A stretch of 39,559 bases of DNA from Bacteroidales bacterium UBA3143 (GCA_002364735.1 DEZB01000019.1:1-39559); one strand, 5' to 3'. Positions 1 to 9,583 are shown, numbered from the stretch's first letter. Numbers and translations: made by a program. Notes: a model not told the origin generated them from the letters alone.

Positions 1-2
1 AC

Positions 3-62
3 TTAATGACATTGGGCGCAGGGACCTTACTTAATCTTGGGATTGGTACAGACGCCTTATAG
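3..62 (+). CDS. Possible 3' end of a gene cut by the window edge
   Basis: An open frame enters from the left edge and ends at a TAG at 60-62. The 19 visible residues are hydrophobic and glycine-rich (LMTLGAGTLLNLGIGTDAL). This is too little to assign a family. It could also be a chance open frame, because any frame has a fair probability of staying open over 57 bases. The following 690 bases contain no convincing gene. Confidence 0.25.
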   Translation, partial: LMTLGAGTLLNLGIGTDAL

Positions 63-756
63 GTCGTCTCTTATCAACTATCCATATTTCTTTTATTTTT
101 ATCTCTATCCTCCTATACAAACTTTCATCACCTTAGACATCCATCCATTTTTCATTCCATTATTGACCTATGCAATATTTTCCATTCAAATTTATTTACA
201 ATAATCACTTAATTTTTAAAGAAGATAGCTTTCTAACTTTGAATAAACTCTTCTGTCCCCTTCTTTTTTTCTATTATTTATTTTTTTAGCATCAAAAATC
301 GAAATTGAATTTTAAAAATAATATATGATATATGCTGATTCGTGATGTAATATACTAATCAAAATATTCTGTTTATTAATTAGTGAATTTCTATGCAAAA
401 AAATATCCGCTGTATTGACAATCGCAATTTACATTACAAAATATTGAACTTTAACTGATAAATATCAATTTATGATACCAAGGATAACATTTAGAATGAT
501 AAATCGTGATTGAGCTTAATAAAAACTACAAAAGGGTATCTTTACAAACGCAGAAACAGCTGTATGTCTTATAACTTATATCTTTAGGCGCGCATAATCG
601 TTTATTTATCAAAATATTGTATATGTTTGTTGATTGGAATGATACTGTGCTCTTATTTAAGCATCTTTGCATTGACTCAACCAGTAGGTTGACACTAAGA
701 ATGCATGCTTACTGATGCTGAACAGATGAAGTAACCTTACAAAGGTATGTTTAATC
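63..756. other. Gene-free A+T-rich stretch upstream of the DUF6261 gene
   Basis: About 690 bases with stop codons in all frames and no tRNA-like or strong terminator-like fold that I could see. A TATGTTTG box at 622-629 resembles the Bacteroidota -7 element but has no clear TTG at the -33 spacing. The 15-mer ttacaataatcactt at 196-210 recurs at 2353-2367 on the far side of the DUF6261 gene. Nothing else can be assigned. Confidence 0.4.
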
Positions 757-1755
757 ATGCAAGATGCTCAGTTGTTCTTTTATAAATACTTTAATATTAG
801 CGATATGCGTTTAAAATCAATCAGTCTGTCAAAGCTACATCAAATGGAGCTTGTTTCTTTTGTTGAAAGTGTTCTCAACGTTTTAGAAAAGCACGATTTA
901 AGTGCGCTACATATAAAAGATGCATCTGATATATTAGTTCAACACCATCCCCAAGTCTTAAAGTTAGCACGAGCGTATGGTCGCTGTTTGGTGGCCAAGG
1001 AATTAAAGGAAGTGCACATAAATCGTGTAGAATATGTTGCTTTTATTTTCACCCATGTGCTATACCTTGAAAAATTGAAAAAGAAAAGTCTGACCCAACA
1101 AACGCATATTGCGGGGTTAGTAGTACGACTGCATTTAAAAGGAATAAGGAAGCATAATCGGTCGGGTGTTAATGGCAAACTTTCGAACTTTTTTAATGCC
1201 ATAGACAATAATTCTAAAACCAATGATGCGTTTCAAGCGTTAGGTTTGCTCAATTATGTAGAAGAGTTGCGAGAATTGGATAGTCGTTTTGAGGAATTGT
1301 TTGATTTGCGAGATAAGGTTATGATTGAAACATCAAAACGGAGAGAAAATAAAGCCATACAAACCAAAGCAGAGGAGATTTTGCGGTTGCTTTTTGCGCA
1401 ATTGGTGCAGGCGCAACAAACTTATCCTGAACTGAAGGATGAGTATGCACCCTTGTTTGCACAGCTTAATCGCATTATACCAAGATATACCAAATTGATA
1501 AGGACACGTGCGACACTAAATAAAAAACGAGCAGCTGCAAAAGCCAAAGCAGAGGCAGAATCTAAAACAGAGTCAAAAGCATTCGTTGTGTATGTTGATG
1601 GAAAGCAAACTGGATTGGTTACGCTCAATGGGAATAAGGAGGAGAAAGTAGGTGAGAAGATTCAGAAAAAGAAAGGTGCATCCACCAAGAAAAAAGCAAA
1701 GCGAGGTACTATAAAAAACAGCTATTACATCGCAAAAAAAGGATTCGTCGATTAA
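757..1755 (+). CDS. DUF6261 family protein, lysine-rich C-terminus
   Basis: A 332-residue soluble, mostly helical protein with no signal peptide and no membrane segment. The segments around residues 17-35 (MRLKSISLSKLHQMEL) and the long helical middle match my recollection of DUF6261, a family of unknown function largely confined to Bacteroidota and often present in several copies per genome. The last 80 residues are low-complexity and basic (AKAKAEAESKTESK, then lysine-rich runs), which could mean nucleic-acid contact, but that is only inference. An internal ATG at 805 begins the conserved part and is an equally plausible start. The gene stands alone, flanked by long gene-free stretches and by a short direct repeat. 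No function can be stated. Confidence 0.7.
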   Translation: MQDAQLFFYKYFNISDMRLKSISLSKLHQMELVSFVESVLNVLEKHDLSALHIKDASDILVQHHPQVLKLARAYGRCLVAKELKEVHINRVEYVAFIFTHVLYLEKLKKKSLTQQTHIAGLVVRLHLKGIRKHNRSGVNGKLSNFFNAIDNNSKTNDAFQALGLLNYVEELRELDSRFEELFDLRDKVMIETSKRRENKAIQTKAEEILRLLFAQLVQAQQTYPELKDEYAPLFAQLNRIIPRYTKLIRTRATLNKKRAAAKAKAEAESKTESKAFVVYVDGKQTGLVTLNGNKEEKVGEKIQKKKGASTKKKAKRGTIKNSYYIAKKGFVD

Positions 1756-1959
1756 AGAAAAAACGAATCTTGTTAAAAACAAAACAGTTGGAGAGAATCC
1801 AGACCTTACAATTCGATCGGGTGATACCTCTTAATGATAATGAACGTTTGGGTCTGGGTGTACATGTTCTTTTTTTAAGGTTAAATGTTATCTCTTAAAA
1901 TCACTAATTACACTTTTTTCTCTTCAAATAACACTAATCACAGCACAAATGATTTTATT
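1756..1959. other. Short gap after the DUF6261 gene
   Basis: A weak inverted repeat overlaps the stop codon: gattcgt near 1742 and acgaatc near 1764, followed by ttgtt. It might act as an inefficient terminator. Otherwise nothing is visible. Confidence 0.25.
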
Positions 1960-2300
1960 TTTAGTAATCTGATCCTCTCTACCCCCTCGTTTGCAACAGC
2001 CTGTCCCGTCAGTATTGCGGGTAGGGGCTGGTGTGGTTGATTGTTTGTAGCAATCATGTCTATGACCTCATGTTGCCGCTCACGCCCTTTTGCAAAGCGT
2101 GTGTCGCTTATCGAAATTGTTACTCCTTTATCTTTTCTGCTTGCGCAGCACTCCGATTTGGAAATCGGCGCAAGCGAATGCACTGAAAGTAGTTCTCTAA
2201 ATATTTTATGTCAGGCTTCCAGCCCTCACACCCTATTATTCATCTGTAACCCAAGGCTTACTCTTTGGGCTGAAATATGACAGCCCTTTAGGCTTTTGAA
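1960..2300. repeat. Bacteroidota-type non-coding repeat, possible remnant of a mobile element
   Basis: This stretch is noticeably richer in G+C than its surroundings. It includes a compact bulged hairpin at 2139-2175: outer arms gcttgcg/cgcaagc and inner arms ccgattt/aaatcgg with a 2-base loop. Near 2219-2293 lies a segment with agccc/gggct pairs and a gccctttaggc motif. From memory, very similar text (cgcagcactccgatttggaaatcgg and the paired gccctttagggc motif) is scattered in many Bacteroidota genomes as intergenic repeats, sometimes near IS200-like transposases, and is often miscalled as small hypothetical proteins. Two small open frames here (1938-2183 minus, 2041-2280 plus) are best seen as part of this repeat. 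No transposase is present. Confidence 0.5.
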
Positions 2301-2501
2301 TGTGAGCATCATTTTAACCCCTTCGCATCTTTACTCTCTTTGCGAGACTTACTTACAATAATCACTTCATTCTTAAAAAAAAGTTTTTTATAACCATTTC
2401 TACATGATCTTGGCGCAAAATATTTTCATGAATATAATTTTAGGAGTAAGATGTTTCAAATAAGCTATGATTAATGTGTGTTATGTAATACTTTTACTCA
2501 T
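2301..2501. other. Gap between the repeat and the ffh promoter
   Basis: A+T-rich, without an open frame. It carries the second copy of ttacaataatcactt at 2353-2367 (first copy 196-210), each followed by a similar attNttaaa stretch. Nothing else is recognised. Confidence 0.3.
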
Positions 2502-2532
2502 TTGTGAAATAAATCATTTTCATGTATCTTTG
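2502..2532 (+). promoter_or_regulatory. Promoter of ffh
   Basis: TATCTTTG at 2525-2532 fits the Bacteroidota -7 consensus TAnnTTTG. A TTG at 2502-2504 is spaced 20 bases upstream, matching the usual -33 element. Transcription would start near 2539, giving a leader of about 35 bases. Confidence 0.7.
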
Positions 2533-2574
2533 TATACTTCAAAATAAAGTGATAACTAATAGAATAACAATAGT

Positions 2575-3900
2575 ATGTTTGAAAATTTAAGTGATAGATT
2601 AGAACGTTCGTTTAAGATATTAAAAGGTCAAGGAAGGATAACAGAAATTAATGTTGCTGAAACATTAAAGGATGTTCGCAGAGCACTTCTTGATGCCGAC
2701 GTTAACTTTAATACTGCCAAACAATTTACCGAAACTGTAAAAGAAAAAGCGATCGGGCAAGATGTGCTTACAGCATTGAAGCCGCATCAATTGATGGTGA
2801 AAATTGTTCAGGATGAGTTAGCGCTACTTATGGGCGGAACATCTGTTGATATAGATATTAAAGGATCGCCTGCAGTAATTCTTATGTCAGGTTTGCAAGG
2901 TTCAGGTAAAACCACTTTCTCAGGAAAGTTGGCTAATATGCTGAAAACAAAAAGAGGCAAAAACCCATTGCTTACAGCTGCCGACGTATACCGTCCTGCT
3001 GCTATTGAACAGTTGAATATTTTAGGTGAACAAATAAAGGTTCCTGTATATTCGGAAATTGACAATAAAAACCCGGTTGAAATTGCTAAGAATGCAATTA
3101 AATATGCTAAGCAACATGGTCACGACCTTGTTATTATTGACACTGCAGGACGTTTGGCTGTAGACGAATTGATGATGAAGGAAATCTCAGCTATTAAAGA
3201 TGCTGTAAATCCTAACGAGATTCTATTTGTTGTGGATGCCATGACGGGACAAGATGCCGTTAATACAGCCAAGGAATTTAATGAACGATTAAATTTTGAC
3301 GGTGTTGTACTTACCAAATTAGATGGTGACACGCGTGGTGGTGCTGCATTATCCATTCGTTCAGTTGTAGAAAAACCAATTAAATTTGTAGGAACTGGCG
3401 AGAAGTTAGATGCGATAGATATATTTCACCCCGACCGTATGGCCGATCGTATTTTGGGTATGGGTGACATTGTTTCTTTGGTTGAGAAAGCCCAAGAACA
3501 ATATGATGAAGAAGACGCACGCCGCTTGCAAAAGAAAATTGCAAAGAATCAATTCGATTTCAACGATTTCATCGGACAGATTCAGCAAATTAAGAAGATG
3601 GGTAACCTGAAAGACTTAGCTGCAATGATTCCTGGTGTTGGCAAACAGATAAAAGATTTGGATATTGACGATGATGCATTTAAAGGAATTGAAGCCATCA
3701 TTCGTTCCATGACTCCTGCAGAGCGCACTACTCCAGAAATATTGAATGGTTCTCGTCGGCAACGTATTGCACAAGGTAGTGGCACCAATGTGCAGGAAGT
3801 AAACAAGTTGATTAAACAATTTGACGAAACGCGAAAAATGATGCGTATGATGACGCAAGGTGGAGGAAAAGCAGGGATGCGTAATATGCGTAGGAGGTAA
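2575..3900 (+). CDS. ffh: Signal recognition particle GTPase Ffh (SRP54)
   Basis: A 441-residue protein of normal family length. It binds signal sequences of nascent inner-membrane and secreted proteins together with SRP RNA and hands them to FtsY at the membrane. The helical N domain (1-95) is followed by the G domain, with the P-loop GLQGSGKTT at 106-114, DTAGR near 189, TKLDGDTRGG near 245-255 and a GTGEKLD motif just after. The methionine-rich M domain fills the C-terminus (MRMMTQGGGKAGMRNMRRR). The ATG follows an A-rich leader and a good promoter. folD lies 77 bases downstream in the same direction and may be partly co-transcribed. Nothing is unusual; the assignment is secure. Confidence 0.97.
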   Translation: MFENLSDRLERSFKILKGQGRITEINVAETLKDVRRALLDADVNFNTAKQFTETVKEKAIGQDVLTALKPHQLMVKIVQDELALLMGGTSVDIDIKGSPAVILMSGLQGSGKTTFSGKLANMLKTKRGKNPLLTAADVYRPAAIEQLNILGEQIKVPVYSEIDNKNPVEIAKNAIKYAKQHGHDLVIIDTAGRLAVDELMMKEISAIKDAVNPNEILFVVDAMTGQDAVNTAKEFNERLNFDGVVLTKLDGDTRGGAALSIRSVVEKPIKFVGTGEKLDAIDIFHPDRMADRILGMGDIVSLVEKAQEQYDEEDARRLQKKIAKNQFDFNDFIGQIQQIKKMGNLKDLAAMIPGVGKQIKDLDIDDDAFKGIEAIIRSMTPAERTTPEILNGSRRQRIAQGSGTNVQEVNKLIKQFDETRKMMRMMTQGGGKAGMRNMRRR

Positions 3901-3977
3901 ATGAAATGATCTTTTTTTCATCAACTACTTGATGACACAATATTATAGAAGAGCAGAAAATATATAACACTAACAAC

Positions 3978-4859
3978 ATGCAACTCATAGACGGAAAAGC
4001 TACATCAATAGAGATTAAAAAAGAAATAGCAAAAGAGGTAGAACAGATTAAAGCCTCTGGAGGCAAAACGCCCCATTTGGCTGCAATACTTGTTGGACAC
4101 GATGGAGGAAGTGAAACTTACGTTGCTAACAAGGTGAAATCATGCGAAGAGGTTGGTTTTGAATCCACTCTTATTCGTTTCGAAACCGACGTAACCGAAA
4201 AAGATTTGTTAGCAAGCGTAGAAAAATTAAATAACGATCCTGATATTGATGGATTTATTGTTCAACTGCCTCTTCCCAAACATATATCAGAGGATAAAGT
4301 AACTGAGGCTATTGACTACCGCAAAGATGTAGATGGTTTTCATCCCGTTAATGTGGGGCGTATGTCATTAGAGATGCCATGTTTCTTGTCTGCAACTCCA
4401 TCTGGAATTGTAGAATTATTGAGAAGATACAAAATTGATACAAAAGGCAAACACTGTGTTATATTAGGACGTAGTAATATTGTTGGTAAGCCTGCAGCCA
4501 TGTTGCTGATGCAAAAAGCTTATCCAGGAGATTGCACAGTGACTGTTTGTCATAGTCGCACTGAGAATATAAAAGAAATCTGCCTACAAGCTGATATCAT
4601 TATTGCTGCATTAGGAGTGCCTGAGTTTTTAAAGGGAGATATGGTGAAGCAAGGTGCTGTAGTTATTGACGTTGGTACAACACGAGTACCATCCGATAAA
4701 ACAAAATCTGGATTTAAACTAACAGGCGATGTTGCTTTTGATGAAGTCGCACCAAAATGTGCTTACATTACACCTGTGCCAGGTGGCGTAGGGCCAATGA
4801 CAATTGTGTCACTCCTCAAGAACACATTGTTGGCTGGTAAAAAGGAAGTGTACAACTAA
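3978..4859 (+). CDS. folD: Bifunctional methylene-THF dehydrogenase / methenyl-THF cyclohydrolase
   Basis: A 293-residue cytosolic enzyme interconverting 5,10-methylene-, 5,10-methenyl- and 10-formyl-tetrahydrofolate with NAD(P). Family signatures are visible in order: YVANKVKSCEEVG carrying the catalytic lysine, the substrate-site GFIVQLPLPKHI, the DGFHPVN segment, the dinucleotide-binding GRSNIVGKPAAMLL and the C-terminal TPVPGGVGPMTI. The length is usual for the family. With fhs (7539-9203, opposite strand) it completes a formate-to-methylene-THF route within this window. The short gap to the next gene contains aacta/tagtt arms followed by attttt at about 4875-4901, a weak candidate terminator. 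Confidence 0.97.
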   Translation: MQLIDGKATSIEIKKEIAKEVEQIKASGGKTPHLAAILVGHDGGSETYVANKVKSCEEVGFESTLIRFETDVTEKDLLASVEKLNNDPDIDGFIVQLPLPKHISEDKVTEAIDYRKDVDGFHPVNVGRMSLEMPCFLSATPSGIVELLRRYKIDTKGKHCVILGRSNIVGKPAAMLLMQKAYPGDCTVTVCHSRTENIKEICLQADIIIAALGVPEFLKGDMVKQGAVVIDVGTTRVPSDKTKSGFKLTGDVAFDEVAPKCAYITPVPGGVGPMTIVSLLKNTLLAGKKEVYN

Positions 4860-4920
4860 ATATCGCTGTGTTTAACTAAATATTTTCGAGTAGTTATTTT
4901 TAATCTGACCTTATGTAAAA

Positions 4921-6000
4921 ATGCGTACCCATAGTTTGTTTGCTTTGCTGATATTGTCTTGTTCAATTTCTTTTGCACAAGAAAGCAGAGTTACGCTACT
5001 TTTTGCAGGAGATGCCATGCAGCATTTACCTCAAATATATGCAGCGAAAACAGATAGTGGATATAATTACGATGCAGTCTTTGAATTAGTGAAAGATAAA
5101 ATTTTAAATCCTGATATTGCAGGTGTAAATTTTGAAACCACTCTTGGAGGTAAACCTTACACTGGTTATCCACTTTTTAGCTCCCCGGATGAATATGCCA
5201 TAACATTGAAAAATGCTGGTTTCGACATTTTCTTCACGGCAAACAATCATGCTTTAGACACAGGTAAGAAAGGTTTGGAACAAACCATTAGGGTAATAAA
5301 AGAAGAAGAAGCGAAACAAACTGGAACTTTCGAATCTGAACAACAGCGATCTTTGAATTACCCACTCATGATCATTAAGAACAATATTCGCATTGCCTTT
5401 CTTAATTACACTTACGGTACAAATGGATTAGTTGCTGAAAAGCCCAATATTGTTAATTTGATAGACACTGTACTCATCAGAGAAGATTTGCAAACAGCCC
5501 AACTTCTAAACCCCGACATACTGATAGCAGTAATGCATTGGGGCGAAGAGTATCATACAAAACCTTCTTCTAAACAAAAGGAAATTGCTCAGTTTCTTTT
5601 GAGAAATGATGTTCGCATCATAATTGGTCACCATCCTCACGTAATACAACCTATAGATATAAACAGAGTCAATAATAATATTGCGTCAACTGTGTTTTAC
5701 TCTTTAGGTAATTTTCTCTCCAATCAGCGAAAACAAAATACAGATGGCGGAATGCTTGCAGAAATTGTAATTACCAAAAAAGACAATGATACTCCTATTA
5801 ATATTGAGTCTGTTGACTATACATTGGTTTGGGTACACAAATACTTTGAGAAGAAAAAGCCCGTTTATCGACTTCTACCTATTGGAAAAGGCACGGAAGA
5901 CGTCATCAATAACAGATACAATGAGTTAACTCCTTATGAAAAATACACATTAAAGCGATTTGTAAAAGCAGCTAATAAAACTGCTACAACAACTTATTAA
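4921..6000 (+). CDS. CapA family exported protein (metallophosphatase fold)
   Basis: A 359-residue protein with a Sec signal peptide of about 19 residues (LLILSCSISFAQ). CapA family motifs follow: LLFAGDAMQH, GVNFETTLGG, FFTANNHALDTGKKG, AVMHWGEEY, IIGHHPHVIQPI and YSLGNFLSNQ. These aspartate, asparagine and histidine residues build a calcineurin-like di-metal site. The family is named after the poly-gamma-glutamate capsule protein CapA, but in Bacteroidota it usually occurs without capB/capC, as here, and its substrate is unknown. It probably acts in the periplasm. It starts 61 bases after folD and could be read from the same transcript. The family call is firm, the role is not. Confidence 0.9.
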   Translation: MRTHSLFALLILSCSISFAQESRVTLLFAGDAMQHLPQIYAAKTDSGYNYDAVFELVKDKILNPDIAGVNFETTLGGKPYTGYPLFSSPDEYAITLKNAGFDIFFTANNHALDTGKKGLEQTIRVIKEEEAKQTGTFESEQQRSLNYPLMIIKNNIRIAFLNYTYGTNGLVAEKPNIVNLIDTVLIREDLQTAQLLNPDILIAVMHWGEEYHTKPSSKQKEIAQFLLRNDVRIIIGHHPHVIQPIDINRVNNNIASTVFYSLGNFLSNQRKQNTDGGMLAEIVITKKDNDTPINIESVDYTLVWVHKYFEKKKPVYRLLPIGKGTEDVINNRYNELTPYEKYTLKRFVKAANKTATTTY

Positions 6001-6133
6001 CATAGATATACATTGAAAATAAATCAAATGTTTTAACAATAGCTTCTCTTTGTTTGTTATACAATTTAACGGTAAGACTTATGCGCAGTGCATAATTAAA
6101 TAATTACTGATTAAATAGAAACTTTATATAAAA

Positions 6134-6595
6134 ATGATTCTAACTGAATTTACTTTTCGACTCTTAGCCTCAATAGTGGCTGGTGCTATGGTTGGTCTTG
6201 AGCGCGAATTTAACAACAAAAGCGCAGGATTTAGAACCAATACATTGGTTGCTATGGGTGCATGTATTTATGTGCTAATCAATGTCAGCCTCGCAGACCA
6301 TGGTGGAGCCGACCCAACAAGAATAATTGGACAAATTGTTACAGGAATTGGTTTTTTAGGTGCCGGTGTAATTCTTCACCATGGAGGCAATATACATGGT
6401 TTGACAACAGCAGCAACAATTTGGGTTAGTGCAGCATTGGGCAGTTTAGCAGGATTAGGTCTTTATTGGGAAACGCTAATTTGCACACTTGCAGTTCTCA
6501 TCATCAATACTACTTTTAAAACCGATAGGCTTTTAAAAAAATGGGAAAATAGAGAAGAAGAAACACATTTTGAACCTAAAGAAGATTTAGATTAG
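6134..6595 (+). CDS. MgtC/SapB family inner-membrane protein
   Basis: A 153-residue protein made almost entirely of four to five hydrophobic helices. It carries family signatures MVGLEREFNNKSAGFRTNTLV near residues 20-40 and GQIVTGIGFLGAGVIL near 74-90, then GLTTAATIWVSAALG. The short form lacks the C-terminal cytosolic ACT-like domain of Salmonella MgtC and resembles the SapB/YhiD type. MgtC proteins are linked to magnesium limitation and, in pathogens, to ATP synthase control, but the short forms are poorly understood. It ends convergently 55 bases from the DUF1460 gene. No magnesium riboswitch-like leader was recognised in the 130-base gap upstream. Confidence 0.9.
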   Translation: MILTEFTFRLLASIVAGAMVGLEREFNNKSAGFRTNTLVAMGACIYVLINVSLADHGGADPTRIIGQIVTGIGFLGAGVILHHGGNIHGLTTAATIWVSAALGSLAGLGLYWETLICTLAVLIINTTFKTDRLLKKWENREEETHFEPKEDLD

Positions 6596-6650
6596 TTTAA
6601 AAATGCGTTTTACATGGTTCATAAATTAGCATGGATATATTTAGTTGTAC

Positions 6651-7508
6651 TTATCGGTTAACTCTTGCCACAATCACACCCTTACAGTTTTTCTGCGACA
6701 GACAATATTCAGTCAGGGTTTTATCGTCAATCACTACCTTTTGCTTTGCACTGGAAGCATGAATAAAAGTTAGTCTTCCATTTTCATGATACGCAAACCC
6801 TACATGCGAAGTATCCAATTCATCAATAGAAGTAACAATACCAATGACAGCCATATGAGGTATATTGTTTGCTTTTTCTGCTATTAATTCTTTAGGCAAA
6901 TAGTAAAAACCACCTCTATCGTTTATAATCTTTTCTGATTGAATAATCTTACCCAGCATTTCCTCATCATTTGCCAATTGCTTATATGCGCTTTGATGAG
7001 AAGACATAAATTTTATCTGCTTCGTCTCTTTTTTTCCTCCCAGCTGTTGGCTAATATTTTTAAGGAGTCCGTTTTTCTGATTTTCAAATATCCAATCGGA
7101 TGTGTAATGCAGTCGTGAGGCATAATCCTTTATCTGGTTGTTTCGATAACGAATTTCAGTTAGTTTTCCCACAAAGTATCGTTCAGTCAATTTCTCATTG
7201 TAGGTGGCTAAGGATAGTGCCAATACATTTTCTACAAAAGTAACACAATCCATTTCTCTCAGATTCACCACTAAACCTTCATCTTTATTTAGATCAAGTG
7301 TATTAGCAACATAAGGTGTTCCCTGAAAATAAAGAGCTGTTTGTGCCAAAACATCTTCTATAGATTCTGTTTTATAAGAAGAGCTATAAGTAAAGTAACC
7401 TTTTAACAAAGCCTTATCTATATCTGCTACAGATGTTTCCTGTGAAACTAAATTCACAGGAAACATAATTAGCATAGCTGATAATATAAAGTAATATTTA
7501 AATTTCAT
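6651..7508 (-). CDS. DUF1460 family exported amidase-like protein
   Basis: A 285-residue protein with a signal peptide (about 22 residues, ending near LVSQ). The conserved core starts with QGTPYVANTLD, followed by the nucleophile segment MDCVTFVENVLAL (Cys88). Further on are RLHYTSDWIFENQ and a C-terminal DTSHVGFAY whose histidine would complete the dyad. DUF1460 proteins have an NlpC/P60-like papain fold and are regarded as N-acetylmuramoyl-L-alanine amidase-like cell-wall enzymes, acting in the periplasm. The gene starts 30 bases after the stop codon of fhs on the same strand, so it is probably co-transcribed, though no functional link with folate is evident. Confidence 0.88.
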   Translation of the reverse strand: MKFKYYFILSAMLIMFPVNLVSQETSVADIDKALLKGYFTYSSSYKTESIEDVLAQTALYFQGTPYVANTLDLNKDEGLVVNLREMDCVTFVENVLALSLATYNEKLTERYFVGKLTEIRYRNNQIKDYASRLHYTSDWIFENQKNGLLKNISQQLGGKKETKQIKFMSSHQSAYKQLANDEEMLGKIIQSEKIINDRGGFYYLPKELIAEKANNIPHMAVIGIVTSIDELDTSHVGFAYHENGRLTFIHASSAKQKVVIDDKTLTEYCLSQKNCKGVIVARVNR

Positions 7509-7538
7509 TTCTTGTCTCTTCGAGTTCTGAATACCAAT

Positions 7539-9203
7539 TTAACTCAATCCATGTATCTCACCATTTTCAATATCAATTCTTGTTGCTTGCGGATCGGTAG
7601 GTAGTCCTGGCATACGCATCATCTCTCCAGCAATGGCAACAATAAACTCTGCACCTTGGTTAATTACAATATCGTTTATTTTGAAACGAAATCCTTTGGC
7701 TACACCATATGCTTTTGGGTCGGCCGAGAATGAGTATTGAGTTTTCGCAATACATACAGGGAACTTAGTTATGGGAGAGCCATTAATCTTCTTCAATGTT
7801 TTCATTGCTTTTTCACCAAACACTACATCGCGTGCACCGTATAATTTCAATGCTATTTTTTCTATTTTTTCTTCTATTGAATCTTCATCTGCATAGGTAA
7901 AGTTGAGCGGTTTCGATGGATTGTTTTCAATTGCTTTAACTACTTCATTGGCTAAGTCAATTGCACCCTCACTACCTTTTGCAAAAGCTTCATTCACGGC
8001 AAAGTAAACATTGTTTTTTTTGCAGAAGTCTCTTACAATTCCAATTTCTTCTTCTGTATCTGTTGCATATTTGTTGAATGCCACTAATACTGTTTGACCG
8101 AATGAGTCCATGTTATCCAAATGCTTTTTCAGATTGTCGAGTCCTTTTTTCAAGCCAGCAATATCTTCCAACTTTATATCTTTCTCAGGAGTTCCTCCAT
8201 GCATTTTCAAACCTTGTGCGGTAGCTACAATAATTGTCAGTTTTGGAGATAATCCACTCTTTCTACATTTGATGTTGAAAAACTTCTCTGCTCCCAAGTC
8301 TGCACCAAACCCTGCTTCTGTAATGACGTAATCTCCATAAGTCATGCTCATTTTTGTAGCTAACACAGAGTTGCAACCATGCGCAATATTAGCAAAAGGG
8401 CCACCGTGAACAAATGCTGGTGTGTTTTCTGTAGTTTGCACCAAGTTTGGATTTATCGCATCTTTCATCAACACAGTAATTGCGCCTGCAACATCCAAAT
8501 CCTTCACGGTGAAAGCTTCTCCATCATGTGTGTAACCCAGTAATATATTCTCAATTCGACGACGCAAGTCTTCTTCATTCTCCGCAAGACATAAGATAGC
8601 CATTAACTCTGATGCGGCTGTTATATCAAAACCTCCTTCTTTTGGAATTCCATTTCCTGCACCAAGCCCAGTAACAACGTACCTCAAACTACGATCATTC
8701 ACATCCAATACACGTTTCCATAACACTTGTTTTACAACTTTATCTCCCGTTTGATTACGGAACATATAGTTGTCTAGCAAAGCTGAAATAGTATTGTGAG
8801 CAGATGTAATGGCATGGAAATCGCCTGTAAAGTGCAAATTTATGTTCTCCATGGGTAGCACTTGTGAGTATCCTCCTCCTGCAGCTCCCCCTTTCATACC
8901 AAAAACGGGACCCAACGAAGGTTCACGCAAAGCAACAATCGCATTTTTGCCAATCTTGTTTAATCCCAATGCTAACCCAATGGATACGGTAGTTTTACCA
9001 ATTCCAGCTTTTGTTGGCGTTATGGCAGTAACCAGAATAAGATTACTCTTATCAACATTTTCTTTATCAATTAAACTAATTGGAACTTTGGCCATATGTC
9101 GTCCAAATCCTATTACTTCACTTCTTGGAATGCCTACTGTTTCGCCTACATCCTTGGCTTTAATCAATTTTGTTTCTTTTGCTATTTGAATGTCTGACTT
9201 CAT
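7539..9203 (-). CDS. fhs: Formate-tetrahydrofolate ligase
   Basis: A 554-residue cytosolic enzyme that makes 10-formyl-THF from formate, THF and ATP. It is full length. Near residues 60-75 the P-loop region reads TPTKAGIGKTTVSIGLALG. This is followed by the family segment MKGGAAGGGYSQVLPMENIN and the HFTGDFHAITSAHN motif. The C-terminus holds MMRMPGLPTDPQATRID. Together with FolD it feeds one-carbon units from formate into purine, methionyl and thymidylate synthesis. DUF1460 follows 30 bases downstream. The 380-base gap upstream separates it from the PTS IIC-like gene. Confidence 0.97.
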   Translation of the reverse strand: MKSDIQIAKETKLIKAKDVGETVGIPRSEVIGFGRHMAKVPISLIDKENVDKSNLILVTAITPTKAGIGKTTVSIGLALGLNKIGKNAIVALREPSLGPVFGMKGGAAGGGYSQVLPMENINLHFTGDFHAITSAHNTISALLDNYMFRNQTGDKVVKQVLWKRVLDVNDRSLRYVVTGLGAGNGIPKEGGFDITAASELMAILCLAENEEDLRRRIENILLGYTHDGEAFTVKDLDVAGAITVLMKDAINPNLVQTTENTPAFVHGGPFANIAHGCNSVLATKMSMTYGDYVITEAGFGADLGAEKFFNIKCRKSGLSPKLTIIVATAQGLKMHGGTPEKDIKLEDIAGLKKGLDNLKKHLDNMDSFGQTVLVAFNKYATDTEEEIGIVRDFCKKNNVYFAVNEAFAKGSEGAIDLANEVVKAIENNPSKPLNFTYADEDSIEEKIEKIALKLYGARDVVFGEKAMKTLKKINGSPITKFPVCIAKTQYSFSADPKAYGVAKGFRFKINDIVINQGAEFIVAIAGEMMRMPGLPTDPQATRIDIENGEIHGLS

Positions 9204-9583
9204 TGTGTATATTTTTTGTTTTTAATATTGTTATCGCTGTTTTAATACAAATCAAAGTGTAGGAAGATAAAAAGATTTTGCTAGTTAACATATAAGTGTG
9301 ATTATAGCATATCCTCTTTTAATCAAGTTTCTAATGAAAGACGGGATTACTCTAAGATATTTTTCTATTACATTTCAAAGTTAATAGTTTTTCAGAATAC
9401 GTGTCAGTCTTTGTCCATATTATTTTAGAATTGCATTAACTTCAAACTTAAACAAGAGACTAATTAGTGCCAGCCAGAAAACTCAAAGTTATTAGTCTTT
9501 GCCCTTTTCTTGCAAAGAATAATTATAAAACTAATTGGAAAATAAGATAGTACAACTCTTCGACAAACCGTTATATCAATTAT
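9204..9583. other. Intergenic gap upstream of fhs
   Basis: About 380 A+T-rich bases without an open frame. On the minus strand a TAACTTTG box (plus-strand caaagtta at 9376-9383) fits the Bacteroidota -7 pattern, but no TTG is found at the -33 spacing. It is therefore only a weak candidate promoter for fhs with a long leader. No riboswitch consensus or tRNA fold was recognised. Confidence 0.3.

Noticed and set aside
1938..2280. Two overlapping small frames (79 and 81 codons)
   Set aside because: Both are translations of an intergenic repeat with hairpins; no leader, promoter or domain is visible.
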